A stretch of 64,000 bases of DNA from Scleromitrula shiraiana (GCA_028455995.1 JABELC010000004.1:3346501-3410500); one strand, 5' to 3'. Counted from the first letter of the stretch, positions 45,924-59,950 are shown. The notes: generated by a model from the sequence alone, not told the origin. A program made the numbers and translations.

Positions 45924-46428
45924 ATGAACTACGAATATTCTCCAAACTTCTCCCCATTACTTTTCTCCACTCGATATTAAATCCTCCCCTTCTGCAAATT
46001 TAGAGCAGCATAGGCTGCTCACTTTCACGACGTCTTCCACAAAGAAAAGAAAGCTTTCCCAACCACAAATATCAGGTCAAGATTCCGATAGAGGTCCTGA
46101 TATACCCATTACTTCTGTAGAAGGTCGCGAATCACAATCTCCAACTGATCTACCTTTATTCGACATATCTGCACAAGAATCCCATCGTGCAGAATCACTT
46201 CCTCCTACTAATTTCCCTTTACACCTACAAACTTCATCTGCTTTATCACCCGCCGATTATATTTCTTCGGCCGCCAGTTCACCAAGTGCAGCCTACGCCG
46301 GCCTATCGATAGACAGCGATAGAAGTGGGGACTTTTCAAATAATAAAAATCGTCGACGGATTCCTTCCGAACCCATTCAGTCAGATACACGAGGAAAATC
46401 TCCTAAACGTTCATTTTCTCAGAGGATT
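45924..46428 (+). pseudogene. 5' coding part of the deubiquitinase gene, frame interrupted
   Basis: From just after a TGA at about 45916 to 46428 the frame of the downstream gene is fully open and protein-like (Ser/Pro-rich, with SPADYISSAASSPSAAYAG and the basic block KNRRRIPSEP), yet it contains no ATG. An ATG with a good start appearance lies at 45924 (MNYEYSPNFSPLL) in another frame that stops at 45978-45980. Ignoring one T of the TTTT at 45961-45964 would join the two frames. There is no GT between 45924 and the end of this problem stretch to serve as a donor. So this is either a sequence error, a real frameshift allele, or the true start exon lies further upstream. Confidence 0.55.
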
Positions 46429-49400
46429 ATGGGGGGTGCAGAAGATATGCCGCAGAGGTCGTCATCGCCATTAAAACGACCTGCTTCGGATTTAGAAGTC
46501 GATGTACCATCAAGCCAAAAAGACGATGTAGATATGATGACGGTATCTTCAGTTGAGGATCAAGAGCAACCAACAAATAATGATACGGTTCCTGCTGTGA
46601 CAAGGGCAGAATCCGTCGATATGTTGAGGGAAGATCCTGCGGCGGAAAAGAGTGATGCTGTAGAACCTGCGTCCAAGGAAGCTCCGTTACAAGGTAAGTA
46701 CCACTTATTGATTCTACATGCATTATTACTCACTGGTTTGTGTTCGCAGAACCACCTCCATCATACGACGTCCAGATTAAGACCGTAACTACCCTCGTGC
46801 AAGCCTTCAAAGAGACTCAACCAACTGAGGGCCAAAAAACATACCTAGTTTCCAGAAAATGGCTCGCCAAAGTTATCAGTCGAGGTTCTGGGTCGAAAAC
46901 CAAGGAAGATGATAGTGAAGAAATTGGTCCAATCGATAATTCCGATATCATTTCACGTGCCTTTCGAGATAGCAAAGGAAAAGATTTTGTAAAATTAAGA
47001 AATGGTGTTGGGGAAGGCGATTTCGAGATGTTTTCAGAGGATGCATGGGGACTTGTTCTCGAATGGTATGGTGTAAAGGAATCTATGACAATTGAACGAT
47101 TTGCCCACAACACGAACCCAGACAAATTTGGAGATCGACAGATGAGTTTCGAATTCTATCCTCCTACCTTCGTCGTTCATCGAGTTTGGTCGGAACATAG
47201 TAACAGAGTGGATGCTGCTACGAAAGAAAGTGACCCTGATGCACCCGTATTTGTCTTTAGCACATCTACCAAATTTCACGATTTCTTGACAGATCTTAAA
47301 AATGCGGCCAAAATTCCCTTGGATACAAAAGTACGAGTCTGGAGAAAATTGAAAGCATTACCCGCGGCAGAACAACTTCCAGCAAATGTTGGAGAAACCA
47401 CTCCCCCTACTTCTAGACCTGCATCTCCCATAGCCGGTGTCAATGCAAGCTCAGAAGTTCATGACTCATGGAAGAAACTTCTATTGGATGTAACAGAGTT
47501 CAGCAAGCTACAGAAAGACTTGGACAGAGAGTTGGTAGATTTTCCAGATTCGACTGGAAACCGGAATTATAACGGGAACTCTGATCTAGCTTTCTTGGGC
47601 CTTGGAGATGACCAAGCACTTATTCTTGATGAACAGATTCAAGGCGAAAACTATGTATCAAATACATCGTCTAAATCGATTTCTAAGACAAATGGCATTG
47701 TTCGAAAGAATAATTCAAGTCTTGTATCTAACAGTCAGAACAACAGCGGTCGTAGTAGCCCTGCACCTTCAGGCCACAATTTGCGTTCCCGTTCGAAAAA
47801 TGGTAGAACAGCTGGAACTGTTGGACTCAGCAATCTTGGGAACACGTGCTATATGAACTCTGCTCTCCAATGCGTTAGAAGTGTGGAAGAGTTGACAAGA
47901 TATTTCTTGAGTGGTGCCTATGATCCAGAGATCAACTATGACAATGTTTTGGGACACAACGGACAGGTTGCCCAAGCATATGCAAATCTGTTAAAGGATA
48001 TCTACAAGGATCCTGCACCTGCTTCAGTGACACCACGGGCATTCAAAAACACAGTCGGTAAATTTGCACCTGCATTCTCTGGATACGGTCAACAGGATTC
48101 TCAAGAGTTTGTCGGTTTCTTGCTCGATGGGCTTCAGGAGGATCTCAGCAGAGTTAAGAAGAAGCCATATATTGAGAAGCCAGATTCCACAGATGAAATG
48201 ATCTCCAATCCTGAAGCAATTCGAGAGATGGCAGAGACCGTATGGAGCATCACGAAAAAACGAGACGATTCTGTTATCGCCGATTTGTTTACTGGCATGT
48301 ATAAGTCTACTCTTGTTTGTCCCGTTTGCGATAAAGTCAGCATTACCTTCGATCCTTTCAACAATTTAACTCTACAACTCCCCATCGAGGCTACATGGGC
48401 TCACACAGTTACATACTTCCCTCTCAACGATAAGCCGATTAAGATTGTTGTTGATATCAGCAAGAATGCAAGTATTTCGACTTTCAAGAAATTCATTAGC
48501 AACAAGGTCAAGGTTCCGGTTGAGAGAATCTTTGTTGCGGAGTATTTCAAGGAGAAATTTTACAGATTTTACCATGATCATGATGTCGCTTCGGAAGATA
48601 TTGGAAACTCTGATGACATTATGGTTTTCGAACTGGAGACAAAACCTACTAACTGGCCAGGACCTAATAAACCGAAGAAGAAGAAGAATTTTTCAAATAC
48701 AGCTTCTGATGATGAAATACCAAATTGGGACTCTCCGATGGCTGAAAAGCTGTTGGTACCTGTCTTTTATCGTAAACCAAATTCGACTTCACATTCTAAG
48801 TGGGGTAAAAAGTGGGTTGTGTCACCACCACCTCATTTTATTATGCTTTCACCTCGAGAGGTAAATTATTTGCTCTACTTTTTTTTATCATACATATTCT
48901 GACAACTGAACAGGCACGAAATGAAGATTCTATCAGACGCAAATTGTTGCAGAAACTGAAGACTTTCTCCACATGGAGTGATTTTAGTGATCTAGACAAT
49001 AACGACACACCCGAAACTGATAGTGACCGAAGTGACTTACCGGACGACGTTCACGTTACTTCAAGCTCAGATGCAGACTCTTCTGGGGGTGGAGAAGTTG
49101 TTGCAACTTCTGTAGATGGTGAAGATGAGATAGTTGACGTAACGATGAAAGGGTGCGATTCTCCACCTAAATCTGACTTACCTGATTCAAATAAACCAGC
49201 GTATGTTTCCTCTTGCTTCTTTAAAATGCATACTAACTTGACTGTCAGTGGACCCAAATTTGACGCTCCTACACCAGCATGGGTGAACACTTACAACTCT
49301 CCTCTCCCTGAGCAATACAGTGATCTTTTCAGCCTCAGTTACGTTTCAACCAAGGAATTAGTTCCTACTGGCTGGAACACTGTCGATGATGACAAATCTT

Positions 49401-51396
49401 ACCCTACACTCGCTTCAAGGAATCCAAGCGGATCATACGATCAACATCGAATACCAAGAGCTAGTTCGGAGGTTTCTTCCAGCTCGAATGAAAACGAGTC
49501 CAATGAAACCACGTCATCGTTGGATCATTATCCTACGAGGATGGTTGATGAATCAGAAACTTCTCCAAGTGATGACGAAAATCTTGCGCAAAAGAATAAA
49601 GTAAGTTCTTCATCTTCCAAGGCATACGGAATTAACCTTTTTGTTTAACTTGTCTAAACTTGATGCGATAAAATACTAATATCAAACAGAGTTATCCCGT
49701 TCGTCCTAAGCCTGGTTTCAAAGCGAAAAACCGTAGAAATGTTAAAACTTACGGAAAGAAAAATAAAAGATTTGCAGTTAAGCAACAATTAGATGAGTCA
49801 GAACCAGATAGTTCTGATTCCTCTGATATGGGCCCCCTTGTTCGTATTGGTGACGGTATAGTTGTGGATTGGACAGAAGAGGCTTGGTCTGATTTCTTCG
49901 AGGATGATAAGCATGGCCGACCTATCTTCCTTGATTGTGCCATATTGGCCGATCCCGAGCTTGATGCAAGACGTCAAAAACGAATTGCTAGGAAGAATAA
50001 TGGAATTACTCTCGATGATTGTTTAGATGAATTTGGCAAAGAAGAAATTCTCTCTGAGATGGATACTTGGTATTGCCCAAGATGTAAAGAACATCGAAGG
50101 GCGAGCAAAAAGTTTGAACTTTGGAAGACACCTGATATTCTCATTATGCATTTGAAGCGTTTTAGCTCAAGTGGTTATAGGAGAGACAAACTTGATGTTT
50201 TCGTCGACTTTCCAATTGAAGGACTTGATCTTACCTCTCGAGTTATGGAAACCGAAGATGGTAAGGAAGAGGTATATGATTTGATTGCTGTTGATGATCA
50301 CTGGGGTGGTCTCGGAGGTGGACATTATACTGCTTTTGCAAAGAATTTCATTGATCATCAGTGGTATGAATACAATGGTAAGTCTAATCTCATAAAAGTC
50401 TACTGGGCGAAGCTAATACCCTCAGATTCTTCTGTATCGAAACAAAAAGACCCTTCAAGAGTTGTCTCATCAAGTGCTTATCTCCTTTTCTACCGACGTC
50501 GAAATCCTGAACAGCTTGGTGGCGAGCAATTACATGAAATGCTTAACACATTCGAAAACCCCCAATCGGACGATGAAGAAGAATCGGGGGAAGAAGGGCG
50601 CCTCGTCGGAACCTCCTCCCAAACTGGGTCGTCGGGCGCTTTGACAGGAGTCGGAGCAGCTCACCATCATGGTTCAGCAGATGGGGCGGTGACGATGGTG
50701 ACGGTAAATCCCCTGGATCTTGAAAGTCTCCCCGAATATCAGGAATACGATCAGGATACCACGCCGTTAATCCTCGATGATAATGATTTCGAATTAAATC
50801 AGAGGGATAATGATGATCAGCTGAGAGCGAGCATCGAACAAGATGAAGGCGTCGATTTAAGTATGGGTATTAATAATAGATTTCACAATAGTGGGTGGAA
50901 CTTCAACAATATTAATAATTTGAACACGAACGAGCGGCCGTTTGTCTCGGGCACGGGCTCCGAAATCGATTTGGATGCGGATGCGGATGATCGCAGTGAT
51001 GGGGTGCAGCATGGGAGTTCGCCGAGTGTGGGGAGTAGAGAGGGGAGGCTGAGGGATTTCGATGAGGCGGTGCCGGAGGGGAGTGATGGGGAGGAGTTTG
51101 TGGACCCTAGTCCGGTGCCGGATTGTGAGGATGCGGATGGGGCCGGGATTGGGATGATCAGGGAGAGGATCTTGAGTGGGGAGGGGGGTGTGGTGGGCGT
51201 GGATGGGGGGAAGAGCTTTGACGTTGTGACGGGTGAGAGTATGGAGGAGGGCGAGGATATCGATAATCCACCGATGGATATCCATGTTGAGGTTGGGGAG
51301 GGGTTGCATGGTATTGGTGATGAGAAAAAGGGCGAAGAAAATGAGAATAAGCAAACCCAAAAAGAAGGGGAGAGTAGGAAAGCGGGGGAAAATTGA
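46429..51396 (+). CDS. UBP12: ubiquitin carboxyl-terminal hydrolase, Ubp12/USP15 type
   Basis: A cysteine-protease deubiquitinase. Exons: 46429-46693, 46750-48860, 48914-49200, 49249-49600 and 49690-51396; introns 56, 53, 48 and 89 bp, all GT-AG, all in phase. From this ATG the product has 1,573 residues. A DUSP domain (about 95-210, with TYLVSRKWLAKVISR and LVLEWYGV) is followed by the USP Cys box GLSNLGNTCYMNSALQ with the nucleophile near residue 455, and by the His box GGGHYTAFAKN near 1217. Zinc-ribbon pairs CPVC and CPRC are present. The two USP halves are separated by a long acidic insert, and the C-terminal 330 residues are acidic and disordered. The third intron is 48 bp with a TACTAAC branch site and is stop-free, so it can be missed. 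The start is uncertain: coding sequence clearly continues upstream (see 45924-46428). Confidence 0.93.
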
Positions 51397-53547
51397 TGGA
51401 CAATTGGTTGGTGGTTGAGAAAAAAAAAAATCCAATTTCGTACTGCGACGTTACATTGATTGCAATTTTGCCTTTTTCCATTTACATCTACAGTATCTAT
51501 CTTTGGTATTTTGTATTTATTAAAAAAGAGGCGGGGAAAGAATGGGGAAAAATGAGGAAGAATTTGATGGGAAGATGGGACGCGAAGATTGGGGTGTGGG
51601 ATAAAGTGGGATGGGGTGGACGGGTATATATTTATATAGTGGATGATGGAGTCTTATTGGGATTTGTTTTTGTGGAGTTTTGGGGGTTTTGTTTTTTTGT
51701 TTCGTGAAGAGGGAAATGGATGGGGGGAGAGGGGGGGAGGCTGTGTATAGTTTTGAGATGAGTATATGATAAGATGTGAGATGGTGGAGTGGGGGAGGGG
51801 AAGCGGGGGTTGGGATAGAGATGTTTGATGAATGATGATGTGATGAAGAATGAGATAGATATGGATGCATGAGTGGATGGATGAATGAATGATACCTAGT
51901 TAGTATGATAAGACTCGGATGTTACGAGACGAGAGGATGAATAAAATAAAAATAAATGTCATCACGATACCGTCTGTCATATTGACTTTAACTTGGTATA
52001 TCCGATGCTTAACTCAAAGTGCAACACACAGCCACAATAATAAATAAGTATACCGGGATAGATTTCTGAACGGAATGATTCATTCCAAGCATCCATCCGT
52101 TCGCATATAGAAGCCGAATTGTCTTGAAAATTCGCCATTCATGTTGTGGCCCGGTCATTAAATTTTTCTAAAACTACCTACTTACCTAAAGGAAATAATA
52201 ATTCTGAATAACTAACCGGAGTATAAAACTTCGGTTCCTGCGCTGATCAAGCGTTGCTGAATTGATAAATCGTAGTCCATTTTCATTTTTACTTTGAAAT
52301 AAATAAGTGAAGGGTAGTGATTAGGAAGCAGGCTATAAGAGGCAGATTATAGACTGGGGTTTAAAAAAAGTGAATTTAGATTTACTAGTAGTATCTTAGG
52401 TAACTTGAACGGTTTTTATTGAAACGGAGTATCCCAGTAGGATGATCAAACTCTCTAGATGATCACTATACAAATCTTTTGAGTGATTATTTACCATAAC
52501 CAAAATGCCGAGGAAAAACACTTCAAGTTGCCTACAATTAGAAATATAATGAGAAAAGTTATCCTTTTGGACTATGTTGCAGTTGTAACACATCTGTCCT
52601 CGAATCATTAGTTAGTCAGTGTCAGCAAATCAACCCATTCCAGATTCCAGCTAACAAGTAGTGGAGTAAAATGAAAATTAGCCCAATCCCATACAATAGC
52701 GGTTGTATGCTTACTAATCATATACAGCCGGAATAGTAATGTATATTTTTGCGCATTTTGATGTTGATTGTCATTCTTGTTCGATGTAGCTTTTTCTAGA
52801 CTGCTTTTGTTTTTGAGGATCAACTTCTGGAGGGATAGATGATATTTCCTTTTCTTGTGTTGATTTATGGTGATGTGGTTGTCTATTGTATATCTACTTG
52901 GGAAAGGAGTCGAAGTAGAATTAAGCGAGGCTAATATATTTATTTTCCTAGGGCTTTTCCAACTATACGACTAATGTTGAATAAATCCTGAATTCTTGTA
53001 CCACCGACAGTTAACTATTAACCAGAGGATCTTGAAAGTTTTGTATCGCAAATTATTACGTAAACGTGATTCGGTGAAAAATGAGTAAAAATGGGGAAAT
53101 CCACGATGAGAATATAATGTGATTGTTATGTTTGACAACAAAGAACGTAACTTGAAAGGATATCCAAAGCTATATCTTCAAAATTTAAATTCTAAGAAGT
53201 CCACTTTTCTGATCAGGTACTGCCAAGCAGCAAAAACTTAATACAAGTTGCCGTCGCGTCAATTTTGTCAATTGGGGAAAGTCACGTGCAGACTTTCTAC
53301 CTCGATGTAGAAATCTAATTTGAGTACACCATATTTTAACGAATAAGAGAAAAGTTTACAACGATGCCAACTCAAATGACTATCACCGTTTGCCCCCGTT
53401 GTAAAGGTAACAAGATTTGAACAGAATCTCTCTAACTTATATTTCTCCAATCGAATAATAGATGAACAATTAATGAACAGTATTTTCATACTACTATATA
53501 TACAAGATGTTTCTCTACAGGAAAGATAATCTTCAGACACTTGTACC
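51397..53547. other. intergenic region
   Basis: About 2.1 kb without a supported gene. The first 450 bases have a purine- and G-rich plus strand (51530-51850), probably the 3' untranslated region of the deubiquitinase. The rest is moderately AT-rich with no recognisable exon or repeat. Confidence 0.5.
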
Positions 53548-54573
53548 ATGAACAGTAATTCTACAGATACACAACCACGCAACATACAAGCAAACGCACA
53601 CATAAACAACGAAATCATGAACACTTTCCAAGATTTAGCCGATATGGCGGCCCGCCTTGTAGATAAACAGGTTGATGGCGCTCCCATTGGACGCTCTATA
53701 AATCAACAGGTTGATATCGCTCCCGATAGAACCCTCACAGAATTCCCTATCTATTTGTCACTCCCACCCGAGCTGCAAATATACTTTTGGGAAACTGTAT
53801 TGAAACCTCCTCGAATATTTGCAGAGACGGATTGCAAAGAGACTTCGGAAGATGGGAGGATTGGACTCCTACCTTTATGGCCCATGGGAATCAATATCCT
53901 ATGGCGTACCCCCTTGTCTGAGATCCTATCACTTTTTGCTGTCAATGACTTGAGTAGAGGCTTGGCGTTACGGCGCTTCCCCAATATTCATCTTTTCCGT
54001 GTTCGTGGTTCGTACTTTCCTTTCAATTCTAACATCGATGTCATTTACTTGGAGACTTTTAGTTTCTTCTCTCATCCACCGCTTAGACAAGAAGTGCGAT
54101 GGATTATCAACACTAGAAGTGCTCACAAGGTACAGATATCAACCCGTTCATTCAACGACGATACTTCCAGGATTTCCTTCGAACACATGGATATATCCGC
54201 ACTTCCAGACGAAATGACATTCCCGCGATATTTCGCATCAGAGTTCCGAAACCTGGAGCAATTTATCGTTCAAGATCTCCCCTGTAGTTCTCGTCACGAC
54301 CACAAGTTGCGACACAGAAGGAACAGGGTTGCGACGAGAAAAGCGGTGGCCAAGGTATTCCGCGATGCTGGCTGGCTTCCTATCCCCAAGATCTCTGTTC
54401 GCCACGGCGGACGATCACATACCCGGTGCGATCAATGCGTATCGTATGATGCTTATTTGCGCATGGTCGAGAGGGCGACCATGGATAGGTTACGACGGGA
54501 TCATGGTGTTGCGATGGCGGTACTGCGAGACGCGATGAATGCGTTTGATGTCTTCAATGCAATAGAGGATTAG
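53548..54573 (+). CDS. 2EXR-domain protein
   Basis: A single-exon gene for 341 residues. After a disordered N-terminus (1-63) the sequence LTEFPIYLSLPPELQIYFWE TVLKPPRIF (about 62-90) matches the 2EXR domain (F..LPxELRxxIWxxxLxxPRIV), a motif found in large lineage-specific families of filamentous fungi, of unknown molecular role. The central region has WRTPLSEILSLFAVNDLSR and FPNIHLFR, the family-typical spots where Cys/Leu-rich F-box-like helices and R-x-x-V strands occur. The C-terminal third is basic (HDHKLRHRRNRVATRK) and holds a CDQC pair. No introns and no signal peptide. The gene lies alone between long non-coding stretches, as members of this dispensable family often do. Confidence 0.85.
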   Translation: MNSNSTDTQPRNIQANAHINNEIMNTFQDLADMAARLVDKQVDGAPIGRSINQQVDIAPDRTLTEFPIYLSLPPELQIYFWETVLKPPRIFAETDCKETSEDGRIGLLPLWPMGINILWRTPLSEILSLFAVNDLSRGLALRRFPNIHLFRVRGSYFPFNSNIDVIYLETFSFFSHPPLRQEVRWIINTRSAHKVQISTRSFNDDTSRISFEHMDISALPDEMTFPRYFASEFRNLEQFIVQDLPCSSRHDHKLRHRRNRVATRKAVAKVFRDAGWLPIPKISVRHGGRSHTRCDQCVSYDAYLRMVERATMDRLRRDHGVAMAVLRDAMNAFDVFNAIED

Positions 54574-57500
54574 CTATCTCCTGGTGATTCGTCATTGATA
54601 TTGACATTTCTTCCTGTTACAGACTTTCCTTGTCTCTTTTTAGAATGCCTGATTTGTTTCTCTTACTGTTAGCACCTTCATTTAAACTACCTTTAAAACC
54701 CAATAAAAATATCATTTCCTTTACATAGACAATTTCCATTGCTTCTCAACGTGCCTATTATGTGTGTTCATTTAATCTTGTATCTTATTGATTAACCTGA
54801 TTAAGGTTACATTTCATGTACTACATCTTTCTTTAACCTCGTAACTAAATAAATTGCACCAACATTCATTGTATCGCGATTCTTGACTTCTAACTTATAA
54901 TATATATATCCACATAAAATTAACCATATATTTTATGCTTATTTAGTGACGGTTCATGATTATTGTTATACTTCAAGATTTTGATATAATTATCAAATTA
55001 TGGATACCTATCGTTGTGTAACGAAAATAGTATGGCGTTGAATTTGATCAGTCACCCACAGCATATTCCTACACTGTAACGGAGTAAATCCGCTTCCACT
55101 CTTACGTGAAGTCCATGATGTAGTCATCAGCCACTTCACACTCCTTCACAGGTAGACCTCATACAACGAAGGAGGCTTCCCTCCAAATCAAATTGCGAAC
55201 CTGGACAGCATGGCGGGCTTTTATACTTGTTAAGTTGACCCAGTCATCGGATAGTGTTACTAATCGACGGTCTATATGTATATATCAATGTGAGCACAAA
55301 AAAATCAGGATAACTTTGCAGCTTACCATAAACCATAGATTACTATTTAATCACAGTACTTCAGAGCAACGGCAGCGTTAATAACGAGAGCAACTGCAGC
55401 GATAGTCACATACAAACTTAACATATTATGGTAGATAATCACAACAATTACATGAAAATTCTTCCATGTATTTGAGACTCAAAATCTTACGCATAGGAAT
55501 AACAATCACCTCATACACCACAAATGCTCCAAGCAGCCTGCTCTGGTGACAAACCGTCTCTTTGAGTAGTGTGCTATCGAGAAAACCTTTCCGGGGTATG
55601 CTGTAAGCTTCTTATAAATAGCACGGGATGAGATTGGATCTAGTGGAGAGGGGGCTGAGGAGTGCGTTGAGAGATGTGGCTTGAGTAAAATCTACATATG
55701 TTGGTTCCAACTGCACTTTCAAAATGATTTTTGAATGGTTGAAAACGAACCACAAAAAATCATTATTTGCATTTGCAGTGAACATTAGAACTCTTTAGCT
55801 TTCCTGATCTCGAGTATCGAAGATTTTCGGTGTCTCTATAAACGCCCAATAACCACAATCTTGAGACATCATATATGAATAATATGTCTAACCTTGCATT
55901 AATAGACGGTACTGTACAAGTATTTTTTTGCTTCTGTATGGCGCACTAGCCGCTCCTCTGCAATAAAATGGCTTCCCAGTTTTCAAACCCCCAGACGTTT
56001 CATAAAACTCTTTTCATTCAAGTTGCCATTTTGTATTCATGGCTATCTCTGTCAGACGCTCAGACATACTTCATATTAATACTGTCACTCTGCTTCAAAC
56101 CACCAGACTGGTTCATCTTCAAATAAGCTACAACATCACAACATCCAAATTCCATTCGTCCCTCTGATCTCACATATGCATAATTAAACTCAATACTTGA
56201 TCTGAGCTGCCATCTCCATCCAATCGTACCCTTTGGCAGAGAATACTGTAAATTTTAGAATCCCTCAATTTCATTTGGAATTTATACTCCTAGGATCACA
56301 CAAACCCTACTACCGTTCGAACAGCATAAGTGAATCTTTGATTCCAGACCTTGCTGTCCACATAATCGCTGAATCCATTACCGGAGTATATATATCTAGA
56401 TTGTATCTAAACTCTGGGATTAAGAATGTCTAAAAACATTGAGTGGACCAAGCAGGTGATGATTTCAGCTAACTTGCGTGTTATTAAATATGGGGAGTAT
56501 GCGGAGGGATACATTTTCGATGTGGAAAAATTAAGGGTTTTCAATTTGTTGGGGAGCGGCATTTGATGTTGTCAGATATCGTACTGCTTAGGTTTTGAAT
56601 CTTCATGTTATATAACAGGAAATTTATGTTGTCGTTTATATTACAATATTTAATTCATCATTCTATCATATGAACATTCATTCATGATAAGGATGTTTTA
56701 AAAAGAACAATGGGAGACAATAAACTTAATCCGGAATTACAATGAGAACTTCTGTTCGAAAAAAACCTATTGCTCAAAATTCAAAAGAGACCAGCGCAAC
56801 ACGCAACCTAGAAAGCGACCATGTAGCCCTCGAACGACGACTTCTGACCTTGTTATGGAGGTTTAATTGTTGTTTACAGACCTTTATATAGTAACGGTGT
56901 ACAGATACTCTGCCTCGGATTCAAGGAATCGGAATTACGAAAGTAGCCGAAGTAAATTTGATTCAACATGTTCTAACAACAGAATACAATCAACATCATT
57001 GATTAATTGACTATTGATATCTGTCTTGGTGTATTTCTTCTTTTTTTACACGACATATGTTGAGAACTACAAAGAAAGGAAACGGGGAACAGAAAATTCA
57101 GTAGGATATAGGAGACTCACTTAACATTGCAAGCCTCGTATATAGGAAACTGAATTGATTCATCGCAAATCCACAGAAATTCAATAAATATCGCGATCTA
57201 GCATATCTTTTTGAAAAAATTCTGTGTTTATATATCGAAAGGAAAAGATAAAATAATTGCAAAATTACTTTCAATGAAGTAATTACGGTTTGAAGATATC
57301 ATTGATCGCTTAAATTGAGATAATAGCATGGATATCGGGAACCGATGGTGAGACAAAATAATGGCAATAGATGAATAAGATGATATTACTCGTATTGCTG
57401 TCACTTATCTCATGACTATCACCTTATCATATTCAAGCACTTCAATGGCAACAACAAACTTTAACAGGCAAAAGCGATGAGAACCCCCCGTTGTACCTTT

Positions 57501-59925
57501 CGGCAAGGCCTCTATAATCTAAAGCAATCTATCCCTCAGAATTAACGAAATGAAAACCAGCATTACAGGCAAGATGTTTGGCAGCATCGAGACCCGAGAA
57601 AGCAAGTCATACTATCGTCACTGAATCTTCAACATAATTTACTCGGAGCTTTATATACCTATGAATGGGAAATTGGCTTCAAATTTGAGCACTTCAAAAG
57701 ATCCAGATCTTACAACTAACCTACCTCGAGTTGAAAAATCCAACAAGTGCATTTAAACGAAAGATTTATGATATGTAGCCAATGAAATTCCCCCTCCAAG
57801 AATCCTCTTCAACTTACTCCACTCCGCATCCATCTCTCAACATAAAAGGACACGAATCCCGAGTTAGACTTCTTCATGACCAATGAATTAACATCGATTG
57901 CGTTTACAGACACTTCAACCTTTGTTTTCCTCAACTGGGTCAAAGACATACATAGTAAATCAATATAGTTTCAGGTTCCAAGAATACTATGCTGGAAGTT
58001 TGTATGTACTGGCGTAAAGAAGTTGGGTTTTTAAGGACTGCATATGCGTTGTCAATCCTGGAGGGGAAGTCTTAGAATGATAACAAGTAAAAACAAAAAT
58101 GACAACGGAAATGGTACTGGAGTAAAACGACAATGTTATGCGGTAAATATAGCTTCCCTAACAACGAAATACTCTCCATAATACAACTCAAACTTTCACT
58201 TTGGCGGATAAACTGTTCAATAAAACTCCAGCATTCCAGAGCATTTGTTTATTCTTCAGATACTTCCAGGTCAAGAAATGTATTTTTGACTTCAAAGTAT
58301 ACTCGAGGCAAAGTTCTTATACAAATAACTCAAGGATTTCGAACCTCTGATACCATGCACAATTTCAAAAATTCACCTACCCGACCCCGCTTCTTCCCAA
58401 TACCATCTCAATCTATCAATTGATCAAGTATTCACTCCTCATCCCCGCATTTGCCCTGGCAGTACTACATACTGACTAGAATCTAACAATTGAGGTAAAG
58501 GCCAATATATAAACCCTAGTACACGTAACATCCCACTCTTTAACCAAAATCAATAAGAACTTCGACATCCAAACATGTGCGCGAAAGAATAGCGATGGGA
58601 AGATCTAATATAAGACTCCAAGTTGGGAATAGAGAAAATTGAATATTTGGACTAATTAGCTCGGGGGCATAACCCTGGAATTGAGATAGAGATGTACGGA
58701 GTGTGGATATTTGACAACGAATATTCGTTGTATTAATGACCAACAGTAATCTAAATCGATGAGAGTATGTTAAAATCAAAAACTATTGATATCACCAAAT
58801 ACCGACAATAGCACAGTCTATAACAACAATACATAGAAAAACAAGAATTCCTTCACCTACTGCCTTCCTCGCAGTCTTCTCACCAGAAACACCCACTTTC
58901 CTTTCCCGAATTGGATCAATCATGAGGCGCCGAATTCCGATAACTGCATGTGAATAACGTAATTATGATAATGCGTTGGGCTGGGATGGTTCTGTTCTTT
59001 TAGGTCAAGATCAGATATCATACAATTTGCACATCTATACCCAAAATAGTCAGAGGAAGCGAGGAAAGGGGAAAGAAGCAGATTAGGTGAGTGAAGCGAA
59101 CCTAACATCCATAATATCCCATCCAGATACAAATCCAAATCTAAGTCCACCCCAAGCCTATAATAACCCCATATTTATCGCTCACCCCAGTGTTCTCAGA
59201 AATAACTATATCCTACACGATAAATCCAAATTGTCTGATGGAAAATATGGAGGAAGAGGTTAAACTTTGTATATTTTATGTAAGGTTAATGAATAGTAAC
59301 GGGAGTCTAGAGATTGGGATCGACGTACGTGATCAGTTATTTACGTGGCCATAGAGCTACGGACACAAATATAAATTAATGATAGAAATAAAATAGAGAT
59401 TTCCGTCATCGATAATACACACCACCCTAACAGCCGACAACAGCAAAAGAAACAACGATGACAATGATGACTCTTCTACTAACTATATATCCCCACTCCT
59501 CACCATCACCCGAAGAAAAAGAAAAAGAGAAGGTCACTCATCAGTTCGCATAAATATAAATGTATATATATATACCAATGATCTCACATATCTCCATTCA
59601 CATCTCGTAAGATTGATATCATATCGAAAAGCTATCTATATAGAAGCAACGAAATAGAATCAATGATTAGCATATAAGAATACATCAACATCAACATCAA
59701 CATCAGATATGAAAATCCACGCATGACCCCCACAGCAGGCCAGAAAATAGGGTGATACTCATACAAGCGAGAGTGGATATTATGCATCGTAGCTCCGTGT
59801 AATCTTAGTATATAGATAGCTCTAGCAAGTAGTGCATAGACACTTGATAATAACAAAGTATTTATCTTGTATTTGGTACTCCCTTTTTATTGAAATTCTA
59901 TCATGCATCTTGTTTTATCTCATCT

Positions 59926-59950
59926 CATTTTATTTTATTTTATTTTATCT
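59926..59950. repeat. (TTTTA)n microsatellite
   Basis: About five copies of the pentanucleotide TTTTA. Confidence 0.75.

Noticed and set aside
50857..51481. Long minus-strand frames (192 and 107 codons) under the end of the deubiquitinase
   Set aside because: They are antisense shadows of the acidic C-terminal coding region; Pro/His/Arg-rich composition follows from GAT/GGG codons on the other strand.
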